NCBI GenBank assembly: GCA_030646035.1
Contig: JAUSMY010000053.1
Span: 1 to 55,430 of the forward strand
Length of the DNA: 55,430 nucleotides
Direction: 5' to 3'
From: Thermodesulfovibrionia bacterium
GTDB taxonomy: Bacteria > Nitrospirota > Thermodesulfovibrionia > UBA6902
The notes under the pieces were generated by a model. It was not told where the DNA came from and ran no database searches. It saw only the letters and a program-made list of their open reading frames with translations. The position numbers and the translations under genes are program-made. Of the stretch, positions 8,055-16,950 are shown piece after piece. Each line of letters opens with the position of its first letter. Positions within the stretch are counted from its first letter, which is position 1.

Positions 8055-8107
8055 GTATCTTATGCAAGAAACCTTAACACTTGCAAAGACCGATAAAGGG
8101 AGAAAAC

Positions 8108-8719
8108 ATGAAGGCAGCACAAATATGGCTTATGGTTTTTACAATAGCAATGGTCTCTATCGCATCCCAGGTTTCAGCATCCGATAAACCATCTAATTAT
8201 ATGGTGCTCAAGGGCGGTATTTATTCACCCAGTGAGGAATATGACCTGGATAATTTCAACGGAGGATACGAGAGCCGCCTGGATACCAAGACCGGATTTA
8301 ATGGTGAGATCGCTTTAGGCCATTACTTCCTCCCAATCTTATCCGTAGAACTTGGCGCCGGATATTTTGAAAGCAAAGGGTCACCATCAGCAGAGCCGGG
8401 CGAAACCAGACTGAAGGTTGTCCCTGTGCTTGCTACAGCAAAGGTGTATCTCCCGGTGGGAATCATAGAGCCGTATGGAGAGTTTGGTATAGGAGCCTAT
8501 TTCACCAAGCTTGAGGTGAACGGCAATCTCAGCAGTTTCGAAGGTTCCTCAAAGATAACCTATGGATTGCATGGCGGTGTCGGATTGAATGTCAACCTCA
8601 CCGATGAGGTATTCGTAGGTATCGAAGGGAGATATCTTTGGGCCAAACCTTCCTTTGGTGGGCAGAACGTCAATATAGACGGGTTCACAACTACGGCTGA
8701 CCTGGGCTTTCGCTTCTAA
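8108..8719 (+). CDS. Outer-membrane beta-barrel protein
   Basis: A 203-residue protein with a signal peptide (about 1-24, ending VSAS). The body alternates hydrophobic and polar residues and has Gly/aromatic-rich strands (GEIALGHYFLPILSVELGAGYF, split by short turns). It ends in Phe (TTADLGFRF), the usual C-terminal signature for barrel insertion by the BAM complex. Length and pattern fit an eight-stranded OmpW/OmpX-type barrel. The ATG at 8108 is chosen over 8081 because GGGAG precedes it and it starts at the signal peptide. It lies between microprotein copies 2 and 3, probably in one transcript from sigma-54 promoter 2. Function is unassigned. Confidence 0.82.
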   Translation: MKAAQIWLMVFTIAMVSIASQVSASDKPSNYMVLKGGIYSPSEEYDLDNFNGGYESRLDTKTGFNGEIALGHYFLPILSVELGAGYFESKGSPSAEPGETRLKVVPVLATAKVYLPVGIIEPYGEFGIGAYFTKLEVNGNLSSFEGSSKITYGLHGGVGLNVNLTDEVFVGIEGRYLWAKPSFGGQNVNIDGFTTTADLGFRF

Positions 8720-8749
8720 GGTTGGCCATAAACTTCAGCACATTTGATT

Positions 8750-8786
8750 ACTGCCAGCTGGCAAAAGTGATTCGACAGCCGGCAGT
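8750..8786 (+). other. Hairpin before third microprotein
   Basis: ACTGCCAGCTG and CAGCCGGCAGT pair at 10 of 11 positions around a 15-base loop. It lies just upstream of the Shine-Dalgarno of microprotein copy 3 and has no T tract, so an mRNA-processing or translational control element is likelier than a terminator. Confidence 0.45.
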
Positions 8787-8801
8787 AAGAAGGAGGGTGA
8801 A

Positions 8802-8876
8802 ATGGATTTCGTAATCGGAGTTTTGGTTGTAGTAGCTTTAGTATTTGGGATCATGTATTTAATGCAGCGGACATAA
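8802..8876 (+). CDS. 24-residue single-helix microprotein, copy 3
   Basis: Has AAGGAGGGTGAA before ATG. The peptide starts MDFVIGVLVV and ends YLMQRT, combining the N-terminus of copy 2 with the central residues of copy 1. It is downstream of the barrel gene and followed by a terminator-like hairpin at 8932, so it closes the promoter 2 unit. The last 36 bases plus the trailing TAAG are almost identical to copy 2, indicating recent duplication or gene conversion. Confidence 0.75.
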   Translation: MDFVIGVLVVVALVFGIMYLMQRT

Positions 8877-8931
8877 GAACCTTATGTAAGATGTCTTATG
8901 TGTTGCCACTGGTCTTGTTGTTGACATTCTG

Positions 8932-8976
8932 AGGGATGACAACGTTTGAAAAGGTCATTCGTTGCCATCCCTTTAT
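8932..8976 (+). terminator. Terminator-like hairpin after microprotein cluster
   Basis: AGGGATGACAACG pairs with CGTTGCCATCCCT (one mismatch), followed by a short TTTAT tract. It separates the microprotein unit from the ABC transporter operon. Confidence 0.55.
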
Positions 8977-8985
8977 ACATTATTC

Positions 8986-9014
8986 TTGATAGCTGCATTG
9001 ATAATTAATAAAAG
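8986..9014 (+). promoter_or_regulatory. Possible housekeeping promoter for ABC transporter operon
   Basis: TTGATA and TAAAAG are separated by 17 bases. This follows the terminator-like hairpin and precedes the ATPase gene by about 45 bases. Confidence 0.35.
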
Positions 9015-9059
9015 CATCGGGCCATCACTTGTTTAAGGCGGATAAAAGAAAAATATATT

Positions 9060-9740
9060 ATGCAGATAGATATCCATAATATTACAAAAATGTATAAAGA
9101 AAAAAGAGGGCTTCTGTCGGCCAGTTTCGGGGTGGAAAAAGGAGAACTTATCGCCCTCGTCGGGCATAATGGAGCGGGTAAATCTACACTCTTGAAAATA
9201 TTATCCAGCTGGCACCTTCCTGACAGCGGACATGTCTTAGTGGACGGCATCGATCTGAAGAACAGATTGGATGTTGTGAGGAAGATAGGTTTTGTACCGG
9301 AAACCCCCAATCTCTTTGATTTCTTTTCAGTTGAATATAACCTCAAAATATTTGCCCGTCTTTTCGGAGTCCCTTTCCTGCGGATAGAAGATATCCTGAA
9401 GGAATTCGACCTGATGGCATTTCGCAACAACAAGATACAGGTACTGTCAAAAGGGTTAAGGCAGAGGGTAAGCATCGGTCGCGCTCTTTTGGCAGACCCT
9501 CCCGTGCTTCTGTTTGATGAACCCACATCAGGCATAGACTTTGATATGACGAAAGAGATCTACAGGCTGATGAAAGATTTCCATGCTTCAGGAAAGACTA
9601 TCATCTTTACTTCCCACCGGCCTGAAGAGATAAAGACACTTGCAACCCGCATAATTGTCCTGCATCAGGGATCTATGGTCTTCGATGGTTCACCACAACA
9701 ATATTTCCAATCAGAAGTTCATGAAAAGCTATATCAATGA
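9060..9740 (+). CDS. ABC transporter ATP-binding protein
   Basis: A 226-residue nucleotide-binding subunit. Walker A is GHNGAGKST (35-43), the signature is LSKGLRQRV (a variant of LSGGQ seen in exporter ATPases), Walker B is VLLFDEPTSGID, and the switch His is in FTSHRPEE. Its size, with no extra domain, fits the ABC-2 export class. The stop overlaps the start of the permease gene (ATGA), so the two are a coupled pair. The substrate is unknown. Gene order suggests co-transcription with the downstream PAS kinases. Confidence 0.93.
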   Translation: MQIDIHNITKMYKEKRGLLSASFGVEKGELIALVGHNGAGKSTLLKILSSWHLPDSGHVLVDGIDLKNRLDVVRKIGFVPETPNLFDFFSVEYNLKIFARLFGVPFLRIEDILKEFDLMAFRNNKIQVLSKGLRQRVSIGRALLADPPVLLFDEPTSGIDFDMTKEIYRLMKDFHASGKTIIFTSHRPEEIKTLATRIIVLHQGSMVFDGSPQQYFQSEVHEKLYQ

Positions 9741-10768
9741 TGCTGAGAAATATCATTACATTAACATTAAATGATCTGGCCATCGCATTTAAGAACAAGA
9801 CGATCTTTCTGATCCTCTTTATCCCTTTCTTTGTATTTTTCTCTTTGAAGTTAGTGGATGTTTCGGATACGGATTTTAAAAAGATCAATATCGGGCTTAT
9901 TCAAAAAGAGATGTATGCTCCTGTTATTCTGCAGGCAATCAGATCAGCAGATAGAGTATTTACAGTTTCTTTTGTTTCTGATGAAGCGGAAGGCAAACTA
10001 TGGTTAAAAGAAAAAAAGATAGACGGCATGTTAGTAAGGTCTGAAAAGTATGAAAACAGTTTAGATCTTATAGTCTTGAAAAAAGAGTCGATGCAGGCCC
10101 TTTCAATAGTGGAGAGCTTTTCAGCATTGCAAATAGCAGCAGAAGGGCATAGCGTAAACTGGATCTCTGATATTAAGCCTCTTCAGAAAGGCGGGATCGA
10201 AAAACAGACTTTGCCTACCTGGATCCTGATGCTGGTTTTAATGGTAAGCTTCATTATAATGCCTTCGCAGGTTGCCGAAGAGAAGGAAAAGAAATTGCTT
10301 CTTGCCCTTTTGCAGACCCCCATGCGGGAGATTGAGTGGCTTATCGCTAAATTGTTTTCAGGCATGATCTTAATATTCATAGCAGTCCTCTTCCTCCATC
10401 TGATGGGTGGATTTGATTTCGGTAATGTCCTGAGCTATGCCGCATTTATATTGGCCGGCAGTTTCTGTTTCAGTTCTTACGGGATATTTTTGGGTTTTTT
10501 ATGCCGCAATCAGGCGAGCGCCAGAACTTTAGGGCTTATTTTTTATCTGCCGCATCTGCTTCCTTCTGCGTTATCGGATTTTTCAAAAAAATTAACTGCC
10601 GTTGCACCCTTTTTGCCTTCTTACCAGTTTTTTGAGCCGGTCAGGTCGATACTCCTGGATGGCGGCAGAATATCAAATCTGTCATTTGAATGGATTTACC
10701 TTCTTGCAGTCGGGCTGTTAACCTTTTTCCTGGCATATCTTTTAATGAAAAAGCGCTGGCTGATGTAA
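9737..10768 (+). CDS. ABC-2 type permease
   Basis: A 343-residue membrane subunit. One helix near the N-terminus (about 22-40) is followed by a large periplasmic domain (about 45-155) and then a cluster of helices (about 160-340). The pattern (LPTWILMLVLMVSFIIMPSQVAEEKEKKLLLALLQTP) is characteristic of the ABC-2/NatB/YhaP family of exporters. It pairs with the ATPase by a 4-base overlap. Families of this type export drugs, sodium, lipids or peptides; nothing in the sequence selects one. A gap of 32 bases separates it from the next kinase gene. Confidence 0.88.
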   Translation: MMLRNIITLTLNDLAIAFKNKTIFLILFIPFFVFFSLKLVDVSDTDFKKINIGLIQKEMYAPVILQAIRSADRVFTVSFVSDEAEGKLWLKEKKIDGMLVRSEKYENSLDLIVLKKESMQALSIVESFSALQIAAEGHSVNWISDIKPLQKGGIEKQTLPTWILMLVLMVSFIIMPSQVAEEKEKKLLLALLQTPMREIEWLIAKLFSGMILIFIAVLFLHLMGGFDFGNVLSYAAFILAGSFCFSSYGIFLGFLCRNQASARTLGLIFYLPHLLPSALSDFSKKLTAVAPFLPSYQFFEPVRSILLDGGRISNLSFEWIYLLAVGLLTFFLAYLLMKKRWLM

Positions 10769-10800
10769 ATGGAATTCTCACAGTAAAACAGGAGACTAAA

Positions 10801-13140
10801 ATGTTCTTAAAAAAACAGACATCAATATCCCACGAATACTCAGAGAGTATAGTCGATACTGTGCGTGAACCATTGATCGTTCTGGATCAGGACCTAAGGG
10901 TAGTCACCGCCAGCCGATCCTTTTATGAGGTTTTCAAGGTAATGCCGAAAAATACCGTGGGGCAGCTTATTTATAACCTGGGCAATAAACAGTGGGATAT
11001 CCCCAGGCTTCGGGAACTCCTGGAAACCATCCTGCCTGAAAAGGCAACCTTTGATGACTATGAGGTTGAACATAATTTTTCTACCATAGGCAGGCGCACC
11101 ATGCTGTTAAATGCCCGGAGGATACCCAATCCGCCTGAAAAACTTAAAGTTATTCTCCTGGCTATCGAAGATATCACACAGCGCAAGATTGCGGAAAAAT
11201 CTTATCTTGATTTAGCAGCAATTGTTAATACATCTGTCGACGGCATTATCGGAAAAACTTTGGAGGGAGATATTGTCAGCTGGAACAAAGGGGCAGAAAA
11301 AATATACGGCTATACAGAAGAAGAGGTGCAGGGTAAAAATATTTCTTTATTAGCTCCACCCGATTATCAGGAAGAAATATTTGACCATCTTAAAAAGCTG
11401 CAGTCCGGAGAAGTGATTGATAATTATGAAACAAAGCGTGTAAGAAAAGACGGGGTAGTAATTGATATCTCTCTGTCTCTTTCATCGATCAAGGACAAGT
11501 TTGGAAAGATTTACGGCGTGTCAGCCATTATGCACGACATAACCGAACAACAAAAGGCAAAGCAGGTGCTGACGGTCAGTGAATACTCCGAGAGCATCAT
11601 CAATACCGTTCGTGAACCATTGATCGTTCTGGATCAGGATCTAAGAGTGGTCACGGTCAGCCGGTCTTTCTATGAATTCTTCAAGGTCAAACCTGAAGAG
11701 ACAGTTGGGCAGCTTATCTATGACTTGGGAAATAAACAGTGGGATATTCCCAAACTGCGGGAATTACTTGAGACCATCCTTCCACAAAAAACAACCTTTG
11801 ACAACTACGAGGTTGAACACGATTTTGCCACAATCGGCAGGCGCATTATGCTTTTGAATGCCCGGCAGATCCATAGAGTGTTGGGAAAGGAGCGTATCAT
11901 TCTTTTGGCTATCGAGGACATCACCGAGCGTAAGGAGATAGAAGCCGGCCTTGAAAAGACCCGGAAAGAACTGGAGGTCATAAAAAAATCCGCGGATGAA
12001 GTCAGTGAATTCGCCGAGAGTGTCATCAACACTGTGCGTGAACCTTTAATATCTTTGGATCAGGATCTCAGAGTGGTCACGGTCAGCCGATCTTTCTATG
12101 AATTCTTCAAGGTCAAACCTGAAGAAACAGTTGGGCAGCTTATCTATGACCTTGGAAATAAACAGTGGGACATCCCCAAACTGCGTGAACTGCTGGAGAC
12201 CATCCTTCCCCAAAAGACATCTTTTGATAACTATGAGGTTGAACACGATTTCGCCACAATCGGCAGGCGCATCATGCTTTTGAACGCTCGGCAGATTGAA
12301 CAAGGGATGGGCAAGGAGCGTATAATCCTCCTTGCTATTGAAGATATCACCGAGCGTAAGGAGATAGAAGCCGGCCTGGAAAAAGCACATGAAGAATTAA
12401 AGGAGTTGGCCACCGAGTTGGAACGTACCGCTCAGGTAAAATCAGAATTCCTGGCTAACATGTCGCATGAGCTTAGGACCCCGCTTAATTCCATTAACGG
12501 CTTCTCTGAAGTGCTTTACGACGAAACGTTCGGGCCGCTGAATGAGAAGCAGAAGAAATACGTTAACAATGTTTTAACCAGCGGAAAGCACCTTCTGTTG
12601 CTGATAAACCAGATACTTGATATGGCAAAAGTCGAGGCCGGAAAGATGAATCTTGCATTATCCAGTCTGCCAATGAAAAGCCTGTTAAATGAAATTTCAC
12701 TGCTGGTAGCTGATATGGTCAGCAAAAAGAAGATCGAAATGCTGATTGAGATAGCCGAAGACCTGCCGAATATCGAGGCGGATGATCTCAAGGTCAAAGA
12801 GATACTTTATAACCTGCTTTCTAACGCAGTTAAATTTACACCCGAGGGCGGCCGGATCGGCATGCGGGCTTCTACGAGAAAAGCCGATAATGAGATAGAG
12901 ATAGTGGTCTGGGATACCGGGGTCGGTATTGCGCCTGAAAACATGGAGAAGATATTTGAAGGTTTTTTCCGTGTTGATACCCCATATTCCAGGGTAACTG
13001 AGGGAACGGGACTCGGTTTGCCGCTTTCCAGAAAACTGGTTGAGCTGCACGGCGGGAAGCTTTCTGCAAGATCAGAAGGGTTAGGCAAAGGAACTTCGAT
13101 ACGGTTTACATTGCCAATTATATCAAAGAGGGGGGAGTGA
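10801..13140 (+). CDS. Multi-PAS sensor histidine kinase
   Basis: A 779-residue, apparently soluble kinase. It holds four PAS domains: copies of a distinctive module at about 13-130, 260-377 and 401-518, and an ordinary PAS at about 137-250. HisKA follows, with the H-box MSHELRTP (His556), then HATPase with the N-box NLLSNAVKF, G1 WDTGVGI and G2 EGTGLGL. There are no transmembrane segments, so it probably senses a cytoplasmic signal. The ATG at 10801 is chosen over 10690 because AGGAG precedes it and the longer form would overlap the permease gene. DNA at 11578-11940 and 12001-12363 is almost identical, indicating a recent internal duplication. The following receiver gene starts one base after its stop, so they are probable partners. 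Confidence 0.92.
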   Translation: MFLKKQTSISHEYSESIVDTVREPLIVLDQDLRVVTASRSFYEVFKVMPKNTVGQLIYNLGNKQWDIPRLRELLETILPEKATFDDYEVEHNFSTIGRRTMLLNARRIPNPPEKLKVILLAIEDITQRKIAEKSYLDLAAIVNTSVDGIIGKTLEGDIVSWNKGAEKIYGYTEEEVQGKNISLLAPPDYQEEIFDHLKKLQSGEVIDNYETKRVRKDGVVIDISLSLSSIKDKFGKIYGVSAIMHDITEQQKAKQVLTVSEYSESIINTVREPLIVLDQDLRVVTVSRSFYEFFKVKPEETVGQLIYDLGNKQWDIPKLRELLETILPQKTTFDNYEVEHDFATIGRRIMLLNARQIHRVLGKERIILLAIEDITERKEIEAGLEKTRKELEVIKKSADEVSEFAESVINTVREPLISLDQDLRVVTVSRSFYEFFKVKPEETVGQLIYDLGNKQWDIPKLRELLETILPQKTSFDNYEVEHDFATIGRRIMLLNARQIEQGMGKERIILLAIEDITERKEIEAGLEKAHEELKELATELERTAQVKSEFLANMSHELRTPLNSINGFSEVLYDETFGPLNEKQKKYVNNVLTSGKHLLLLINQILDMAKVEAGKMNLALSSLPMKSLLNEISLLVADMVSKKKIEMLIEIAEDLPNIEADDLKVKEILYNLLSNAVKFTPEGGRIGMRASTRKADNEIEIVVWDTGVGIAPENMEKIFEGFFRVDTPYSRVTEGTGLGLPLSRKLVELHGGKLSARSEGLGKGTSIRFTLPIISKRGE

Positions 13141-13141
13141 G

Positions 13142-13507
13142 ATGAGAAAGAGGGTATTAGTCGTAGATGATAATAAAAATAATCTGATGCTGGAAAGAGA
13201 TCTTTTAGAGGTCGCAGGCTTCGAGGTATTTGAAGCTGAAAATGCTACCGATGGAATTGCCATTGCAAAAAGGGAAAAACCTGATGTTATCGTAATGGAT
13301 ATCCGGCTTCCTGATATGCGCGGCACTGAAGCTGTCAGGATATTGCGTAAGGACAAAGAGACATGCGGTATTCCGGTTATTTTTGTGACCGCCTCGGTCA
13401 TGGCAGAGGGCATGGAGGAGATAATCGCTATCCCGAACAGCGTATTTATAGGCAAGCCGATAGATACGCGCACCTTTGTGAAGGATATCAGTCAATTTAT
13501 AAAGTGA
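13142..13507 (+). CDS. Single-domain response regulator
   Basis: A 121-residue receiver domain with no output domain. Acidic pocket at Asp9-Asp10 (VVDDN), phospho-acceptor Asp53 in VIVMDIRLP, a switch residue in FVTAS and Lys in IGKPID. It is translated one base after the stop of the multi-PAS kinase and preceded by GGGGGGAG, so the two are almost certainly a pair. As a CheY-like protein it could act by protein contact or in a phosphorelay with the hybrid proteins downstream. Confidence 0.93.
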   Translation: MRKRVLVVDDNKNNLMLERDLLEVAGFEVFEAENATDGIAIAKREKPDVIVMDIRLPDMRGTEAVRILRKDKETCGIPVIFVTASVMAEGMEEIIAIPNSVFIGKPIDTRTFVKDISQFIK

Positions 13508-13546
13508 GTTTCTTGAATGCTTGGAAGTTGAATTAATAAGAGGAAG

Positions 13547-15016
13547 ATGAAGAAAGACAAACAGGTAATCTTAATTGTCGATGACCAGCCCGAAAACATT
13601 GAACTGCTCGAAGCGCATCTTGTCACGCAGGGATATGAAATTATTCAGGCTGAAAGCGGCGAAGAAGCGCTGAGAATACTTTCCGGCGATAGAGTCGACC
13701 TGGTACTGCTCGACGTAAAGATGCCCAGGATGTCCGGCTTTGAAGTGCTGGCGAAATTGCGCGCCGATATCAAGACAGAGCGTATCCCGGTAATTATGGT
13801 CACAGCGTATACAGAGTACGAAGAGAAGGTAAAGGCCCTTGAGGCAGGATGCGATGATTTTATCACCAAGCCTTTTGATAAACATGAGCTCTTATCCAGG
13901 GTAAGGTCGCTTCTCAGGATAAAGCTTCTGAATGACGAAGTAGATGAAGCTCACGAATTCTCTGAGAGCGTCATCAACACCGTGCGTGAACCCCTTATTG
14001 TGCTGGATTCAGACTTGAGGGTTTTTTCAGCAAACCGCAGCTTTTACACTTCTTTCAAGGTCACGCCGCAAGAAACTATAGGTAATTTTATCTATGACCT
14101 TGGAAACCGGCAGTGGGATATTCCAAAGCTGCGGACATTGCTTGAAGATATTCTTCCCAAAAACAACAAGTTCGATGACTATGAAGTTGAACATGTATTT
14201 TCAAACATTGGGCACAAAATAATGCTTCTCAATGCCCGCCGTATCACTCACAAGGAAAAAGGTTCTCACATGATCCTCCTTGCGATTGAAGATATTACAA
14301 AGTCCAGAAAACTGGAAAGAGAGCGCAAGAATATCCTTTCCATGTTTGCGCATGACATGAAAAATCCTGCGGTAACATCGGAAGGTTTTCTGTCGAGACT
14401 TATCTCAGGCAAGGCAGGGGCGCTGACTGAAGAGCAGCAAAACCACCTTGGAATTATCCATAGTGAGCTGAATAAATTATCTCAATTACTGTCAGATTTT
14501 CTGCAGTTTTCGAGATTTGAAGCAATAGAATATAAGCCTGTTTACGCTCTATTTAACATAGAAGAGGAGATCCGCAAAAATATTGAAGCAGAAAAAGTCG
14601 AGGCTGAAAAGAAGAAAATAATTATATGCCTTGAAAACCCGGATGCAATAACTCCTCAAGCTAATGCAGATGCTGCTATGGTAAATCGCGTGATCAGAAA
14701 CCTTCTTGTCAACGCAATAAAATACACCGATCCGGAAGGAACTGTAACTATTAAAATATCAGACAGAGGCAAAGAGATACTTGTTTCTGTTAAAGATACA
14801 GGCATAGGAATACCGGCAGATCAGCTGCCTTATATATTTGACGCCTTCTATCGTGCCGGGAACTCAAAGGGTTCAGGGCTCGGGTTGTCCATTGCCAAAG
14901 CAATAATAGAAGGCCATGGAGGATCGATATGGGCTGAAAGCATACCAGCCAATGGCAGCACCTTCAGCTTCACCTTGCCTAAAGAGATCAGTGAATTTAA
15001 AAGAGATGGAGAATGA
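13547..15016 (+). CDS. Receiver-PAS-histidine kinase hybrid
   Basis: A 489-residue cytoplasmic hybrid. The N-terminal receiver (about 7-122) has Asp56 in LVLLDVKMP. The repeated PAS module spans about 137-255, HisKA has the H-box MFAHDMKNP (His269), and HATPase shows NLLVNAIKY, KDTGIGI and GSGLGLSIA. This receiver-first order is typical of kinases governed by an upstream phosphorelay. Its receiver is almost identical to that of the next protein, marking them as recent duplicates that diverged in the C-terminal half. ATG overlaps the next start through ATGA at the stop. Confidence 0.92.
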   Translation: MKKDKQVILIVDDQPENIELLEAHLVTQGYEIIQAESGEEALRILSGDRVDLVLLDVKMPRMSGFEVLAKLRADIKTERIPVIMVTAYTEYEEKVKALEAGCDDFITKPFDKHELLSRVRSLLRIKLLNDEVDEAHEFSESVINTVREPLIVLDSDLRVFSANRSFYTSFKVTPQETIGNFIYDLGNRQWDIPKLRTLLEDILPKNNKFDDYEVEHVFSNIGHKIMLLNARRITHKEKGSHMILLAIEDITKSRKLERERKNILSMFAHDMKNPAVTSEGFLSRLISGKAGALTEEQQNHLGIIHSELNKLSQLLSDFLQFSRFEAIEYKPVYALFNIEEEIRKNIEAEKVEAEKKKIIICLENPDAITPQANADAAMVNRVIRNLLVNAIKYTDPEGTVTIKISDRGKEILVSVKDTGIGIPADQLPYIFDAFYRAGNSKGSGLGLSIAKAIIEGHGGSIWAESIPANGSTFSFTLPKEISEFKRDGE

Positions 15017-16926
15017 AAGACAAACCGGTAATCTTAGTTGTCGACGACCTGCTCCAGAACATTGAACTTCTCGAAGCGCATCTTGTCACGCAGGGATATG
15101 AAATTATTCAGGCTGAAAGCGGCGAAGAAGCGCTGGGAATACTTTCTGGTGATACAGTCGATCTGGTACTGCTCGACGTAAAGATGCCGGGGATGTCCGG
15201 CTTTGAAGTGCTGGCGAAATTGCGCGCCGATAACAAGACACAGCGTATCCCGGTAATTATGGTCACAGCGTATACGGAGTACGAAGAGAAGGTAAAGGCC
15301 CTTGAGGCAGGATGCGATGATTTTATCACCAAGCCTTTTGATAAACATGAGCTTTTAGCCCGGGTTAGGTCGCTTCTCAGGATAAAGTTTCTGAATGACG
15401 AAGTTGATGAAGACCATGAATATGCTGAGAGCGTCATCAACACCGTGCGTGAACCATTGATAGCACTGGATCAAGACCTCAGAGTAGTCACTGCCAGCCG
15501 TTCTTTCTATAAATTCTTCATAGTAAAACCTGAAGAGACAGTGGGGCAGCTTATCTATGACCTGGGAGATAAACAGTGGGATATCCCAAAGCTGCGGGAA
15601 CTGTTGGAGACCATCCTTCCCCAAAAAGCAACCTTTGACAACTATGAGGTTGAACACGATTTTGCCGCCATCGGCCGGCGCGTAATGCTTTTAAATGCCC
15701 GGCAGATCAAAAGAGTGTGGGGAAAAGAAAGGATCATCCTCCTTGCCATTGAGGACATCACCGAGCGCAAGCGGCTGGAAGATCTGTTAACAGAGTCTGA
15801 AATGAAATACAGGCGTCTTTTTGAGACTGCAAGCGACGGGATAGTGCTTCTCGAAAAACTTCAAGGGCATATAATCCATGCGAATCCGGCTGCCGAGAAA
15901 ATGTTTGGTTACTCCGAAAGAGAGTTCATCGGAAAAACCATACAGGATATCGGGGTCTCGCTCGACATGAGTGATTTCCCGGGAATAATGAAATCATTGG
16001 ACAGGAGCGGCGTTCTCAATTACGATGATGTCCCGATAAGAACCAGGTCCGGGCAAGATATCTACACGGACATATATATGGTTGACAGGGCTAACCTGGC
16101 ACAATGCAACATCCGCGATGTCAGTGAGCGCAAAGCGGCGAAAGGAGAGCTGGTGCGACTTATCAGCGAACTTGATATCAAGAACAGAGAGCTTGAGCAG
16201 ATCATATATGCTGCGTCGCACGACCTTAAATCCCCTCTTGTCAATATTAACGGTTATACCCATGAACTTCAAATGACTATTGATAATATAACCAGGGTTG
16301 TAGACATGGAAGATATATCTGCTGAAATCAAACAGAAGCTGTCATCACTTGTAAAAGAACTTCCTGAGTCATTTCGTTTTATCAATAAAAGCGTTATACG
16401 GATGGAAATGCTTCTGAACGGGCTATTGGAGTTTTCGCGCTCCGGCAAGCTGGAATTGAAGATGGAAGAGATAGATATGAATATGCTGATAAAAGAGATA
16501 TCAGGCTATCTGAATTATAAATGGAAAGAGGCAGGCGCAAGCCTTCAAGTGGCAAACTTGCCGCATTGCACAGGAGACAGGGAACAGATAAGCCGCATAT
16601 TCTCAAACCTCATGGAGAATGCAGTTAAGTATCTTGACCCTGAACGGAAAGGCGAGATAAAGGTCACAGGATATGAGGAAGGTGACAGCTCTGTCTATTG
16701 CGTAGAGGATAACGGCATCAGCATAGCCCTTGGACATCAGCAGCAGTTATTTCATATGTTTCATCAGCTTGATCCTGCGAAGGCCGGAGATGGGCTGGGG
16801 CTTATGATAGTGCAGAGGATAGTTGAGAGGCACGGTGGAAAGGTCTGGCTTGAGTCTGAGGCAGGAAAGGGGTGCAGGTTCTTTGTGAAACTGCCGGGGA
16901 TAAACAAGGGAACCCAGCCAATTTAA
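15013..16926 (+). CDS. Receiver-PAS-PAS-histidine kinase hybrid
   Basis: A 637-residue hybrid. The receiver (about 5-120) has Asp55. The repeated PAS module is at about 137-250, followed by an ordinary PAS (about 258-370). A phytochrome-like HisKA has the H-box AASHDLKSP (His403). The HATPase has N-box NLMENAVKY and G2 GDGLGLMIV, but the G1 motif reads DNGISI where DxGxG is expected (Ser for the second Gly). Whether this lowers ATPase or kinase activity is unknown. It overlaps the previous gene by four bases (ATGA) and is followed 24 bases later by the receiver-HD-GYP gene. Confidence 0.91.
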   Translation: MKDKPVILVVDDLLQNIELLEAHLVTQGYEIIQAESGEEALGILSGDTVDLVLLDVKMPGMSGFEVLAKLRADNKTQRIPVIMVTAYTEYEEKVKALEAGCDDFITKPFDKHELLARVRSLLRIKFLNDEVDEDHEYAESVINTVREPLIALDQDLRVVTASRSFYKFFIVKPEETVGQLIYDLGDKQWDIPKLRELLETILPQKATFDNYEVEHDFAAIGRRVMLLNARQIKRVWGKERIILLAIEDITERKRLEDLLTESEMKYRRLFETASDGIVLLEKLQGHIIHANPAAEKMFGYSEREFIGKTIQDIGVSLDMSDFPGIMKSLDRSGVLNYDDVPIRTRSGQDIYTDIYMVDRANLAQCNIRDVSERKAAKGELVRLISELDIKNRELEQIIYAASHDLKSPLVNINGYTHELQMTIDNITRVVDMEDISAEIKQKLSSLVKELPESFRFINKSVIRMEMLLNGLLEFSRSGKLELKMEEIDMNMLIKEISGYLNYKWKEAGASLQVANLPHCTGDREQISRIFSNLMENAVKYLDPERKGEIKVTGYEEGDSSVYCVEDNGISIALGHQQQLFHMFHQLDPAKAGDGLGLMIVQRIVERHGGKVWLESEAGKGCRFFVKLPGINKGTQPI

Positions 16927-16950
16927 ACTCAAATTCAAAAGAGATATAGA

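Noticed and set aside
12001-12360. Assembly duplication as the explanation for the repeated PAS DNA in the 10801 kinase
   Set aside because: The two copies differ at scattered, mostly silent sites and each keeps an open frame in one continuous protein, so genuine internal duplication is the better explanation, although long reads would settle it.
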